The notes: generated by a model not told the origin, from the letters alone. DNA of 32,769 nt from Chloroflexota bacterium (GCA_021812735.1 JAKAMV010000017.1:1-32769); one strand, 5' to 3'. Numbered from the stretch's first letter, positions 8,037 to 16,675 are shown. Program-made: numbers and translations.

Positions 8037-8561
8037 TCACAGCCAGGGCATCGTAGCAACCGCCCGATCGGCGACTGTGACTCGATCGTCACACCTGCAG
8101 CACACCAATCGGCGTGCGTCGCAGCGGTCACGTCCATCGGCTGCAAGCGTGGGCGAGGCTGGCATGGAAGAGCCCTGGTAGGGCGGTCTCGATGGGCAGT
8201 GCCGGCATGCGGCCGCAGCCGCGACTGCCCAGCGTCACTCCGTCCACGCGATCGAGATCACGATCACTGCTGCCGCCGCGGCAGGTGATCCGAAAGGCCG
8301 GTGATCCGATACTCCAGTTCGATGAGTACGGATGCGGGAGTCGACACCTCCTGTACGCTCCGCGTTGTCGACGTCGAGACGCGCGTGTCTGGTATGCGGG
8401 CGCTCGAGGAGGGGCACGAGGCGCAGACTGGCCGTGACGTGGCTGCATGTGTGGTCAGAACGGAGAGCAGCCGCCCTCTGCCGGCACGTCTGGCAGGACG
8501 CCGGACCGCGAATGACGTCTGCGCCGACGCAGGGCGTCCCAACGCGCAGGTGGCCGACACG
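8037..8561. other. Gene-free divergent region, probable promoters
   Basis: About 525 bases separate the truncated minus-strand transferase from the plus-strand operon. The reading frame of the downstream gene is open back to 8301, but residues encoded before 8562 are unlike any GT39 N-terminus and lack hydrophobic character, so I leave them out. The region holds a 6-bp-arm palindrome (8076-8093) and a looser inverted repeat, GGGCAGT at 8194-8200 with ACTGCCC at 8224-8230. No convincing -35/-10 pair could be assigned by eye. Confidence 0.5.
8076..8093. promoter_or_regulatory. CRP-like inverted repeat TGTGAC-N6-GTCACA
   Basis: TGTGAC at 8076-8081 and GTCACA at 8088-8093 form a perfect 6-bp-arm inverted repeat with a TCGATC spacer. 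The arms resemble half-sites of CRP/FNR-family regulators, though the TGTGA to TCACA spacing is eight rather than the classical six. It lies 40 bases upstream of the minus-strand remnant and almost 500 bases upstream of the plus-strand operon, in the divergent gap. A role is only inferred. Confidence 0.3.
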
Positions 8562-10373
8562 ATGCCGATGAACTCTGGCGGCACCCGTCGGCGTGGGCAG
8601 ACCGCTGCGTCATCGGGCCTGTGTCGCCTTCGGCTCGACGCGCTCGTGCTGGCCGGACTTCTGGTTGTTGGGGTCGGACCTGCCCTCGCCATGGCCGGGC
8701 TGGCAGGGGGCGTCGGCGTCCCGAGCAACGACGACTGGGTCTACATGCGTGCAGCCGAGACCCTGTTCCGCACCGGCGGCATCACGATGGCCGCGCACAC
8801 CGCGGCGGCCTTCGGGCAGATCCTCTTCGTCCAGCCGTTGCTTTGGCTCTCTGGCGGAAGCCGCTGGGCGTTCACCGCCTTCGGGCTGCTCATGACGGCG
8901 GTCGCCCTTGCGACCACGTACGTTCTCGCCCGACGGTACCTGACCATCCCGTCCGCTGCGATGGTGGTCCTGCTGCTGATCGTCTTCCCCGGATTCGCCC
9001 GGGAGGGCGCCACGTTCATGACGGACGTGCCGGCGCTCGCCCTGACGCTGCTCTCGCTGCTGTTCGGCGTCGTCTGGCTCGACAGGCCGGAGCGTCGGCT
9101 GGCAATCGCAGCTTCCATGGCCAGCGGCGTGGCGGCCGTGGCCATTCGTGAGTTCGCTGTCGCGGCGCCCCTGGCGGTCCTCATCGCCGGGTGGTCACGT
9201 GCACAGCCCCGGGACCGAGGATCGCTCGCCCTCGTGACGGCCGTCTTCGTGGCCGCGACGCTCGGTGTGCTGCTGGCGGCTACCGAGGTCCCAGGCGGCG
9301 CCGTGTCAACGATCGTGACACCGGCTAACTTGGTGCTCCTCGGACCGGCGTTCGCAACATTCGGCGTCGCCCTTCTGCCCGTCATCGCGCTGTCCATCCC
9401 GTGGCGGCTCACATCCGTCCGGCGGGGTCAGGTCATCGTGGGCATCGCGCTCGTCTCGCTGCTGCTGCTTCCCTCGGGATCCTTGGTCGGCGACACTTGG
9501 CGAGCGAACGGGCTGGCCGGAAACTCCGTCCTGGGCGGGATCCGGCACGCCGTCCTCCCATACGGCGCGTGGCTCCTCTCCGTTCAGCTCGGCACGTTCG
9601 CGGCCATCCTGCTCGCGGTACTGGTAGTCGGGTGGATCGGTTCGACGCTTGCTGGCACAGGAACGATCCGGTCAGTCGTCGGTCGCGTCCTCGCGGTCGC
9701 CCGAGAAGAGGGTGCGCCCCTCGTCGTCTTCCTCATCCTCTACTGGGCCGAGCTCGTCGTTGTGTGTCTGCTGTTCTATCCGCTCGACCGTGACCTCTAT
9801 CCCACACTACCGGTCGCCGGCATCCTGCTGCTGCGCGGTGCCCTCAGGGTGGCCAGACTCAGTCCCCGACACGCCCTGTCCCACGCCGCCGTTGCCTGGC
9901 TCGCGCTGACCGCCATTGCGATCGCCAGCAATTCGTTCGCCTACGACGCCGCTCGCTGGCATGCAGGAGAGATGGCGGTGGCGATGGGCTATGACGCACG
10001 AACCGTTGACGCCGGCTACGAGTGGGTCGGCATGCACCAGGATGGCGCGCAGAAGCCACCGTCGGCACACCCGCCGCTCACGGGGTACGACGACAGCTGG
10101 GTTGGGTTCCAGGTGTGCGCCGTCGTCAGGAACTCACCGCTGTCGGCTGCCGGCTACGCCCTCGTGAGCATCGACCGCAACGCCTACCGCAACTACCTGT
10201 TCTTCGGACCCGAGGAGTCCCTGTACCTGTACGGCTCCACGGCGCCCGGATGTCCTACCCCGCCCCGGACCATCGCGGCGCGGAAGCCGCTCGCGGGGAG
10301 CGCCTACACTGCGGTCTTCAGCCCCGGGGCAGGGACCGGGGCGCGAGGGATGGGAGAACCGGACGCATCGTGA
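8562..10373 (+). CDS. GT39-like polytopic membrane glycosyltransferase, first gene of the CDP-sugar operon
   Basis: From the ATG at 8562 the protein is 603 aa. It has a first helix (LDALVLAGLLVVGVG), an acidic loop SNDDWVYMRAAETLF typical of GT-C catalytic first loops, FMTDVPALALTLLSLL and some ten further helices. An approximately 130-residue soluble C-terminal part follows, with YEWVGMHQDG and ALVSIDRNAYRNYLFF. A weak AGGTGG precedes the start; the frame stays open to 8301 but earlier codons look non-coding. Its TGA overlaps the GTG of rfbF (GTGA, 10370-10373), which couples it to the CDP-sugar genes. This makes it a good candidate for the enzyme that uses the product sugar, or a sugar added next to it. 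The exact donor is unknown. Confidence 0.82.
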   Translation: MPMNSGGTRRRGQTAASSGLCRLRLDALVLAGLLVVGVGPALAMAGLAGGVGVPSNDDWVYMRAAETLFRTGGITMAAHTAAAFGQILFVQPLLWLSGGSRWAFTAFGLLMTAVALATTYVLARRYLTIPSAAMVVLLLIVFPGFAREGATFMTDVPALALTLLSLLFGVVWLDRPERRLAIAASMASGVAAVAIREFAVAAPLAVLIAGWSRAQPRDRGSLALVTAVFVAATLGVLLAATEVPGGAVSTIVTPANLVLLGPAFATFGVALLPVIALSIPWRLTSVRRGQVIVGIALVSLLLLPSGSLVGDTWRANGLAGNSVLGGIRHAVLPYGAWLLSVQLGTFAAILLAVLVVGWIGSTLAGTGTIRSVVGRVLAVAREEGAPLVVFLILYWAELVVVCLLFYPLDRDLYPTLPVAGILLLRGALRVARLSPRHALSHAAVAWLALTAIAIASNSFAYDAARWHAGEMAVAMGYDARTVDAGYEWVGMHQDGAQKPPSAHPPLTGYDDSWVGFQVCAVVRNSPLSAAGYALVSIDRNAYRNYLFFGPEESLYLYGSTAPGCPTPPRTIAARKPLAGSAYTAVFSPGAGTGARGMGEPDAS

Positions 10374-11173
10374 AGGTCGTCATCCTCGCCGGCGGACTCG
10401 GCACGCGGCTCTCGGAGGAGACTGCCTCCCGGCCCAAGCCCATGGTGGAGATCGGGGAGCGGCCGATCCTCTGGCACATCATGAAGACGTACAGCCACTA
10501 TGGATTCAGCGACTTCGTGGTGTGCCTGGGCTACAAGGGCTACGTCATCAAGGAGTACTTCTCCAACTACTTCCTCCACATGTCGGACGTGACCTTCGAC
10601 ATGCGCGACAACTCGATGGAGATCCACCAGCACGCGGCCGAGCCCTGGCGCGTGACGCTGGTGGACACCGGCGCCGACACGCAGACCGGCGGCCGCATCA
10701 AGCGGGTCGCCCAGTACGTGCGCGACGACACGTTCATGCTGACCTACGGCGACGGCGTGGCCGACGTGGACATCGGGAGACTGCTCGAGTTCCACCGGGC
10801 CCACGGCAGGCTGGCGACCATCACGGCCGTCCAGCCGCTGGGGCGCTTCGGCGCGCTGCAGATCGACGAGGACCAGGCCGACGGGCGGGCGTCGGCGCCT
10901 GCGGTCCGGTCCTTCCAGGAGAAGCCCGTGGGCGATGGCGCCTGGGTGAACGGCGGTTACTTCGTGCTGGAGCCGGCGGTGCTCGACCGCATCGAGGGTG
11001 ACGACATGCCCTTCGAGCGCGAACCACTGGAGAGCCTGGCCGCGGACGACCAGCTGCGCGCATTCCGCCATCGCGGTTTCTGGCAGCCCATGGACGCCCT
11101 GCGCGACGTCCGCGTGCTCGAGTCGCTGTGGGCCTCCGGCGACGCCCCGTGGGCGGTCTGGACGCGGCCGTGA
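10370..11173 (+). CDS. rfbF: Glucose-1-phosphate cytidylyltransferase
   Basis: This 267 aa cytoplasmic enzyme makes CDP-glucose from CTP and alpha-D-glucose 1-phosphate, the entry step to CDP-3,6-dideoxyhexoses. The nucleotide-binding N-terminus VILAGGLGTRLSEET is followed by RPKPMVEIGERPILWHIMK, then GYKGYVIKEYF, LTYGDGVADVDI and FQEKPVGDGAWVNGGYFV. All are diagnostic for RfbF rather than for the dTDP- or UDP-glucose pyrophosphorylases. The length is close to the usual 255-260. Start is the GTG at 10370, inside the stop of the preceding membrane transferase; the upstream frame to 10022 is antisense-like noise. Its own TGA overlaps the GTG of the methyltransferase gene by four bases. Confidence 0.96.
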   Translation: MKVVILAGGLGTRLSEETASRPKPMVEIGERPILWHIMKTYSHYGFSDFVVCLGYKGYVIKEYFSNYFLHMSDVTFDMRDNSMEIHQHAAEPWRVTLVDTGADTQTGGRIKRVAQYVRDDTFMLTYGDGVADVDIGRLLEFHRAHGRLATITAVQPLGRFGALQIDEDQADGRASAPAVRSFQEKPVGDGAWVNGGYFVLEPAVLDRIEGDDMPFEREPLESLAADDQLRAFRHRGFWQPMDALRDVRVLESLWASGDAPWAVWTRP

Positions 11174-12381
11174 ACAGTCGCCGATCGGAGGAGACACTGC
11201 CGGATCCCGCACCGAGCAGGCTGTGCCCGGTGTGCGGCTCGCCATCTCACGAGCTGTTGTACCGGCAGGAGTTCGAGAGCTTCCGTCACGGCAGCATCGG
11301 TGATGGCTACGACGTGGTCGCCTGCGACGCATGCGGCGCGTGCTTTGCCTCAGGGCTCCCCGACCAGCAGCGCTTCGACCAGTACTACGCGGACGCGTCG
11401 AAGTACGACCTCAGCGCGGAAGGGGCCGCACTGTCCGCGCTGGACCTGCAGCGGTACGCGGATCAGGCCGCCTTCGTCGCGGCGAATGTCCTCCAACGCG
11501 ACACGCCCGTACTGGACGTCGGGACCGCCACCGGGGCGTTTCTGCAGGCCCTGCGAGCAGAGGGCTTCACGCGACCGTACGGAGTCGACCCCTCGCCCGA
11601 CGCTGTCCGCGTCGCTCGCGACAACGGTCTCGAGGTCGCCGTGGGCGGGCTGGATGCCGCCGAGGCATGGGGCCACGAGTTCGGGCTCGTCAGCTACGTC
11701 GCCGTGCTCGAGCACGTCCTGGAGTCACGCGCCCTTGTGCGCGCGACGAGCCGGCTCCTCAGACACGGCGGCCACATCTTCGTCAGCGTCCCGGACGCGG
11801 GCTCGATCAAGGACCACGTTGACGCTCCGTTCCAGGAGTTCAGCGTGGAGCACATCAACTACTTCACCAGGCGTTCGCTCGCGAACACGATGGCGAGCGA
11901 AGGCTATTCCCTGGTTGCCGAGCGCACCGTCGTGCTGCCGCTGGGCACCGACGGCCGCGGGCCGGCGCTCGAAGCCGTGTACCGCTGGGACGGCGTCGTG
12001 CGCCCCTTGCAGCGTGACGAATCCGGCGCGGACGATGTCCGCGAGTACATTCGTCGATGCGCACGCGCGGAGGCCTCGACGCTCGACCGGATCGCGGGTC
12101 TGGCCTCCTCCGGCGAGCGGATCTACGTATGGGGAACCGGCACGCACACCCTGCATCTCCTGCGCACGTCACGCCTGGGCGAGTGTCGGATCGAGGCGTT
12201 CATCGACTCGAACCCGCACTACGCCGGCACCACGCTGGCCGGACGCCCCGTGGTCGCGCCATCCGCCCTGCAAGGGGTCGATGCGCCCATCCTGGTGTCC
12301 TCGGCCGTGAGCCAGTCGGGCATCGCCGCGGCGGCACGCGAGCGGTTCGGGCAGGATGTGCAGCTCGTCCTGCTCTACTGA
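11170..12381 (+). CDS. SAM-dependent methyltransferase with N-terminal zinc-binding domain
   Basis: This 403 aa protein starts at the GTG at 11170 and has three parts. A zinc-binding N-terminus carries CPVCGS near residue 19 and CDACGACF near 57. A class I methyltransferase core has the SAM loop VLDVGTATGAFLQAL. The C-terminal Rossmann-like part contains YVWGTGTHTLHLL, EAFIDSNPHYAGTTLAG and the ending VQLVLLY. This architecture (Methyltransf_13, core, Methyltransf_14-like) is that of sugar C-methyltransferases such as the TylC3/NovU group, which methylate C3 or C5 of NDP-4-keto sugars. Its place between rfbF and rfbG, with a four-base overlap at the front and nine bases at the back, suggests a CDP-linked keto sugar as substrate. 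The family also has members acting elsewhere, so the substrate is inferred. Confidence 0.85.
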   Translation: MNSRRSEETLPDPAPSRLCPVCGSPSHELLYRQEFESFRHGSIGDGYDVVACDACGACFASGLPDQQRFDQYYADASKYDLSAEGAALSALDLQRYADQAAFVAANVLQRDTPVLDVGTATGAFLQALRAEGFTRPYGVDPSPDAVRVARDNGLEVAVGGLDAAEAWGHEFGLVSYVAVLEHVLESRALVRATSRLLRHGGHIFVSVPDAGSIKDHVDAPFQEFSVEHINYFTRRSLANTMASEGYSLVAERTVVLPLGTDGRGPALEAVYRWDGVVRPLQRDESGADDVREYIRRCARAEASTLDRIAGLASSGERIYVWGTGTHTLHLLRTSRLGECRIEAFIDSNPHYAGTTLAGRPVVAPSALQGVDAPILVSSAVSQSGIAAAARERFGQDVQLVLLY

Positions 12382-12390
12382 GGCAGGTAC

Positions 12391-13515
12391 ATGACCCTGA
12401 GTGACACGTACGCCGGACGAAGCATCTTCGTGACCGGGCACACCGGCTTCAAGGGGGCCTGGCTCTCCGAGTGGCTCCTGGCCCTGGGCGCGGACGTGAC
12501 CGGCTACGCCCTCGAGCCCCCCACCCAGCCGAACCTGTTCGATGCGCTCGAGCTGGGCGGGCGCCTGCGCCACCTGGTCGCCGACGTCCGCGATCGCGAC
12601 CGCCTCACCACAGCGGTGCAGGCGGCGCAGCCGTCGGTGATCTTCCACCTGGCCGCACAGGCGATCGTGCGCCGGGCGTACGCCGAGCCGCGCGAGACCT
12701 TCGAGACCAACGTCATGGGCACCGTCAACGTGCTCGACGCGGCCCGCGTCTGCCCGTCGGTGCGTGCCGTGGTCATCGTGACCAGCGACAAGTGTTACCA
12801 GAACCTCGAGGACGGCCGCCCCTTCCGGGAGACGGATCCCATGGGCGGCCGCGACCCGTACAGCGCCAGCAAGGGCTGCGCCGAGCTGGTGACCGCGGCT
12901 TACCGCGAGAGCTTCTTCGCCGGCGGCACGCCGGCCGCGACGGTGGCCAGCGCGCGTGCCGGCAACGTCATCGGCGGAGGCGACTGGGCCGCCGATCGCA
13001 TCATCCCGGATTGCGTGCGTGCCCTGGCAGCCGGCGAGCCCATCGTCGTGCGCAACCCCGATGCCGTGCGGCCGTGGCAGCACGTCATCGAGCCGCTGTC
13101 GGGCTATCTCTGGCTCGCGGCTCTGATGCTGCGCGACGGCCGGCGCTTCGAGGGGCCCTGGAACTTCGGACCTGCCGACCACGACGCGGACCGGACGGTG
13201 CGGTGGGTGGTGGAGCGGTTCGTGGAGGCGTGGGGTTCGGGCTCGTGGACCACGCCGGCCGACACCGCACCACAGCCCCATGAGGCCCACGCGCTGAGCC
13301 TCGACAGCACCAGGGCACGGGAGGCGCTGGGCTGGCGCCCGGCCTGGGACGCCGGGACGGCGGTGCGCCAGACGGCGGCGTGGTACCGCGAGTACTACAG
13401 GGCCCCGGCGAGCGCCCGCGAGACACTCAGCCGGCAGCTGGGGGCGTACCAGGAGGCGGCCAGCGCCGCCGGGCTGCCCTGGGCGGCCGCCGCCGTGGGA
13501 GGCTCGGTGGGATGA
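12391..13515 (+). CDS. rfbG: CDP-glucose 4,6-dehydratase
   Basis: This 374 aa extended short-chain dehydrogenase/reductase converts CDP-glucose to CDP-4-keto-6-deoxyglucose using bound NAD. The Rossmann motif is GHTGFKG (residues 16-22), and the RfbG-typical GAWLSEWLLALGADVTGYAL follows it. TSDK (131-134) and PYSASKG, with the Tyr157/Lys161 pair, provide the active site; VTSDKCYQN and RAGNVIGGGDWA are family landmarks. A GAGGCAGG sequence before the ATG at 12391 serves as ribosome binding site. The TGA overlaps the ATG of rfbH by four bases. Length and motifs are complete, so I regard it as functional. Confidence 0.96.
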   Translation: MTLSDTYAGRSIFVTGHTGFKGAWLSEWLLALGADVTGYALEPPTQPNLFDALELGGRLRHLVADVRDRDRLTTAVQAAQPSVIFHLAAQAIVRRAYAEPRETFETNVMGTVNVLDAARVCPSVRAVVIVTSDKCYQNLEDGRPFRETDPMGGRDPYSASKGCAELVTAAYRESFFAGGTPAATVASARAGNVIGGGDWAADRIIPDCVRALAAGEPIVVRNPDAVRPWQHVIEPLSGYLWLAALMLRDGRRFEGPWNFGPADHDADRTVRWVVERFVEAWGSGSWTTPADTAPQPHEAHALSLDSTRAREALGWRPAWDAGTAVRQTAAWYREYYRAPASARETLSRQLGAYQEAASAAGLPWAAAAVGGSVG

Positions 13516-14888
13516 GCGAGACCCGGACCGAGACGGCCGACCTCCGCGCCCAGATCCTCGAGCTGGTGAGCCGCTACTACCGCGAGCGCCACGTGCCGCC
13601 CCCGTTCGACGCGGGCCGCGACCCGGTGCGCTATGCCGGGCGCGTGTTCGGCGAGGAGGAGCTCCGCAACCTGGTCGAGTCGGGCCTGGACTTCTACCTG
13701 ACCGAGAGCCGCTTCACGGAGCAGTTCGAGGCGGGCGTCGCGGACTACCTCGGTCTCTCCGACGCCCTCTTCGTCAATTCCGGATCCTCGGCGAACCTGG
13801 TGGCCCTGACCACGCTCACCTCTCCGAGGCTCGGCGAGCGCCGCCTCCGACCCGGCGACGAGGTGATCACCGTCGCGGCGGGGTTCCCGAGCACCGTGGC
13901 CCCGATCGTGCAGAACCGCCTGGTGCCGGTGTTCGTGGACGTCCGCCTGGGCGACTACAACGTCGACCCGGAGCAGCTGCGCGCGGCCGTCACGCCGCGC
14001 ACCCGCGCGATCATGCTGGCGCACACGCTCGGCGTGCCGTACGACCTCGACGCCGTGATGGATCTGGTCGAGCGGCACGACCTGTGGCTCATCGAGGACA
14101 ACTGCGACGCGCTGGGCTCGCGCTACCGCGACCGGCTGACGGGGACCTTCGGCCACCTGGCCACGCTCTCCTTCTACCCAGCGCACCAGATCACCACGGG
14201 CGAAGGCGGCATGGTGCTCACGAACGACGCTGCCCTGGCCCGCATCGCCCGCTCCTTCCGGGACTGGGGCCGCGACTGCTACTGCGCCGGCGGCGAGAAC
14301 AACACCTGCGGCAAGCGCTTCGGCCAGCAGTTCGGGAGCCTGCCGTACGGGTACGACCACAAGTACGTGTACAGCCACCTCGGCTATAACCTGAAGGCCA
14401 CCGACCTGCAGGCGGCCATCGGCTGCGCGCAGCTGGCGCGGCTCGACGGGTTCGTCGCCGCCCGCAGGCGCAACCACGCCCGGCTGCTGGCGGCGCTGCG
14501 CCCCTACGAGGACCGGCTCATCCTGCCCACCGCGCCGCCGCACACGGACCCGTCCTGGTTCGGGTTCGTGATCACCGTGCGCGAGGGCGCCGGCTTCACC
14601 AGGAACGAGATGACCGAGTTCCTCGAGGCGAACCGGATCGAGACGCGCAACCTGTTCAGCGGCAACCTGCTGCGGCACCCGGCGTTCGACGGTGTCGAGC
14701 ACCGCGTGGTCGGCGAGCTGACGAACAGCGACGTCGTGATGAGCCGCACCTTCTTCGTGGGGGTGTACCCGGGGATCGACGACGCCCGGATGGACTACGT
14801 GATCGACGCCTTCGGACGGTTCATGGCCGGCGACCGTGCGGTGGCCGGGTCCGCGTTCGAGGCAACCGCGGCCCCGGTCGACCGGTGA
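13512..14888 (+). CDS. rfbH: CDP-4-keto-6-deoxyglucose 3-dehydrase (E1), PLP/[2Fe-2S] enzyme
   Basis: This 458 aa enzyme removes the C3 hydroxyl of CDP-4-keto-6-deoxyglucose, giving the glucoseen intermediate that is then reduced. It belongs to the DegT aminotransferase fold but has His225 in SFYPAHQIT where transaminases have the Schiff-base Lys, the hallmark of E1. The iron-sulfur ligands are visible as Cys198, Cys256, Cys258 and Cys266. Their spacing, C-x57-C-x1-C-x7-C, is exactly that described for E1. Start is the ATG at 13512, inside the rfbG stop; the frame upstream belongs to rfbG in another phase. The E1 cluster needs an electron donor, expected from the reductase encoded seven bases downstream. 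Confidence 0.96.
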   Translation: MSETRTETADLRAQILELVSRYYRERHVPPPFDAGRDPVRYAGRVFGEEELRNLVESGLDFYLTESRFTEQFEAGVADYLGLSDALFVNSGSSANLVALTTLTSPRLGERRLRPGDEVITVAAGFPSTVAPIVQNRLVPVFVDVRLGDYNVDPEQLRAAVTPRTRAIMLAHTLGVPYDLDAVMDLVERHDLWLIEDNCDALGSRYRDRLTGTFGHLATLSFYPAHQITTGEGGMVLTNDAALARIARSFRDWGRDCYCAGGENNTCGKRFGQQFGSLPYGYDHKYVYSHLGYNLKATDLQAAIGCAQLARLDGFVAARRRNHARLLAALRPYEDRLILPTAPPHTDPSWFGFVITVREGAGFTRNEMTEFLEANRIETRNLFSGNLLRHPAFDGVEHRVVGELTNSDVVMSRTFFVGVYPGIDDARMDYVIDAFGRFMAGDRAVAGSAFEATAAPVDR

Positions 14889-14895
14889 CGCGCGC

Positions 14896-15588
14896 ATGGC
14901 CGTCGTTCGCAAGATCCCCTGCGCGGTGCGTCGCGTGACCGACCACGGCGAGCGCGTGTACTCGGTCGAGCTCGAGCCGGCGTCGGCCGTGCCGCGGTTC
15001 GTCCCCGGGCAGTTCCTCCACCTGGCCCTCGACCCGTACGAGCCGGGCGGGTTCTGGCCGGACTCGCGCGTGTTCTCGATCGCGAGCTCGCCGGATGCGC
15101 GGGACCGCCTGGTCATCACCTACGCGGTGAAGGGTACCTTCACCAGTCGGATGGAGCGGGAGCTCGCACCTGGGGGCCAGGTCTGGGTCAAGCTGCCGTA
15201 CGGCGAGTTCGTGGTCGATGCGGGCACCGACGCGGTCCTGTTCGCCGGTGGGACGGGCATCACGGCCTTTACCGCGTTCCTCCAGTCGCTCCGTCCCGAC
15301 GACACCCGACGGGTGCTCCTCTTCTACGGCGCCCGGAGTCCGGACCTCTTCGTCTACGGCGACCTGGTCCGGAACTGCGCCCGGCACGTGCCGGCGCTGA
15401 GCGGCCACCTCGTCTGCGAGACGACGCACGGCCGACTGGCCGTCGACCGGGCCTGGCCCGCGATCGCCCGGCTCGACGACCCGGCCTTCTACCTGAGCGG
15501 GCCGCCGGCGATGCTCGACGCGCTGACAGCGCAGCTGCGCGACCGAGGCGTCTCGGCCGGGGACATCCGGACCGATGCCTGGGAGTGA
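14896..15588 (+). CDS. FNR-type flavin reductase, presumed E3 partner of RfbH, without ferredoxin domain
   Basis: This 230 aa protein matches the FAD- and NAD(P)H-binding halves of ferredoxin-NADP reductase. The FAD motif is RVFSIASSP, near residue 60. The pyridine-nucleotide part has FAGGTGITAFTAFLQ and FYGARSPDLFVYGD, and FYLSGPPAMLDAL lies near the end. In known E3 enzymes (AscD/DdhD) these follow an N-terminal plant-type [2Fe-2S] domain of about 90 residues. That domain is missing here: the protein starts with MAVVRKIPCAVRRVTDHGERV, and the upstream DNA is the end of rfbH. It should pass electrons from NAD(P)H to E1, either directly through FAD or through a separate ferredoxin. Its 3' end overlaps the next gene by 14 bases. 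Confidence 0.85.
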   Translation: MAVVRKIPCAVRRVTDHGERVYSVELEPASAVPRFVPGQFLHLALDPYEPGGFWPDSRVFSIASSPDARDRLVITYAVKGTFTSRMERELAPGGQVWVKLPYGEFVVDAGTDAVLFAGGTGITAFTAFLQSLRPDDTRRVLLFYGARSPDLFVYGDLVRNCARHVPALSGHLVCETTHGRLAVDRAWPAIARLDDPAFYLSGPPAMLDALTAQLRDRGVSAGDIRTDAWE

Positions 15589-16675
15589 CGATCGGCGCGC
15601 CGCCGCGGCCGGGCGTCTGTTTCCGAGCGATGTCACGGCGGTCGTCGAGCGACGCGCCCGTGAGTTCGCGACGCTCAGGGGGACGCGCATCTTCATGACG
15701 GGCGGGACTGGATTTGTGGGTCGGTGGCTGCTCCACGTGCTTCTGGCGGCGGACGCAACCCTGGAGCTCGGCACCGAAGTCACGCTGCTGACGCGGGATC
15801 CGTCCGCCTTTATCAGCCGGTATCCCTACCTCGCTGCCGCTCCCCGCGTGAAGCTCGTGCGCGGTGATGTGCGCAGCTTCGACCTCCCAACCAACGGGTT
15901 CGATCGGGTCTTGCACCTCGCCGCAGAGACCAACACGACGCTCCGCAACCCACCGCCAGAGGAGTACTTCGACGTGATCGTTGACGGCACCCGTAGGGTT
16001 CTGGACGTCGCCGAGCGCACAGGTGCTGGCTCTTTCCTGCTTGTGAGCTCCGGGGCGGTCTACGGGAAGCCGTCGACATCTCACCTACGACTCGGCGAGG
16101 AAGACCCGTACGGTCCGCCCCCAACGGATCTCCGGAGCGCATACGGGGAGGCAAAACGATGCGCGGAGCTGCTTGCGTGCGCGCGAGCAGCTCGTTGCGG
16201 TTTCGTGGCGACCGTAGCCCGTTGCTTCGCCTTCGTCGGTCCCTACATACCTGTCGACTCCGGCTTCGCAGTCGGCAACTTCATCAGAGACGCTGTGATG
16301 GGTCGAGAGATCGTGGTCCGTGGCGACGGCCTCCCAATTCGAACGTTCCTCTATGCGGCAGACATGGCCGAATGGCTCTGGACGATCGCGATAACCGGTG
16401 GTTGCTGTCGTCCCTACAACGTCGGCTCGAACGAGGAGATAACGATCGGCGATCTTGCCCGCACGATCGCCCGGCTCGCGGACTCCGGAGCTCGGGTACG
16501 TGTCCTCGGCGACTCGACGCTCGTAGGGGTGGGCGCATCGTACGTTCCCGACGTCACTCGCGCCAAGGCCGAACTCGGGCTTGCCGTCACAGTCCACCTT
16601 GAGGAGGCACTGCGGCGCACTGTGGACTGGTACCGCATCCGTTACGGGTCGAGTCAGTGGGCACTGTTCCGATGA
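15575..16675 (+). CDS. Extended SDR, NAD(P)-dependent nucleotide-sugar epimerase/reductase
   Basis: This 366 aa protein has a 40-residue helical N-terminal extension before the Rossmann motif TGGTGFVG (42-49). It then has LHLAAETNTT, the active-site Ser in LLVSSGAVYG, and Tyr190/Lys194 in AYGEAK. Later landmarks are VGPYIPVDSGFAVGNFI and RTFLYAADMAEWLW. Position right after the E1/E3 pair makes it a candidate reductase of the CDP-3,6-dideoxy-4-keto sugar (RfbJ/RfbS/AscF role), or of the side-chain ketone made by the next enzyme (YerF role). The sequence alone does not decide. It is less GC-rich than the upstream genes. ATG 15575 lies 14 bases inside the reductase gene, and the TGA overlaps the next ATG by four bases. 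Confidence 0.85.
   Translation: MPGSDDRRAAAAGRLFPSDVTAVVERRAREFATLRGTRIFMTGGTGFVGRWLLHVLLAADATLELGTEVTLLTRDPSAFISRYPYLAAAPRVKLVRGDVRSFDLPTNGFDRVLHLAAETNTTLRNPPPEEYFDVIVDGTRRVLDVAERTGAGSFLLVSSGAVYGKPSTSHLRLGEEDPYGPPPTDLRSAYGEAKRCAELLACARAARCGFVATVARCFAFVGPYIPVDSGFAVGNFIRDAVMGREIVVRGDGLPIRTFLYAADMAEWLWTIAITGGCCRPYNVGSNEEITIGDLARTIARLADSGARVRVLGDSTLVGVGASYVPDVTRAKAELGLAVTVHLEEALRRTVDWYRIRYGSSQWALFR

Noticed and set aside
8194..8230. Inverted repeat GGGCAGT/ACTGCCC as a terminator or operator
   Set aside because: Seven-base arms with a 23-base GC-rich loop and no T-tract are expected by chance at this GC content.
8301..8561. 87-codon N-terminal extension of the GT39-like protein at 8562
   Set aside because: No hydrophobic or family-like sequence before 8562, and a plausible start lies there; kept as an uncertain alternative.
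12169..13290. Minus-strand 373-codon open frame opposite rfbG
   Set aside because: Shadow frame; composition and lack of motifs versus a complete RfbG on the other strand.
13395..15119. Minus-strand 574-codon open frame opposite rfbH
   Set aside because: rfbH on the plus strand is unambiguous, with all four cluster cysteines; the opposite frame has no recognisable domain.
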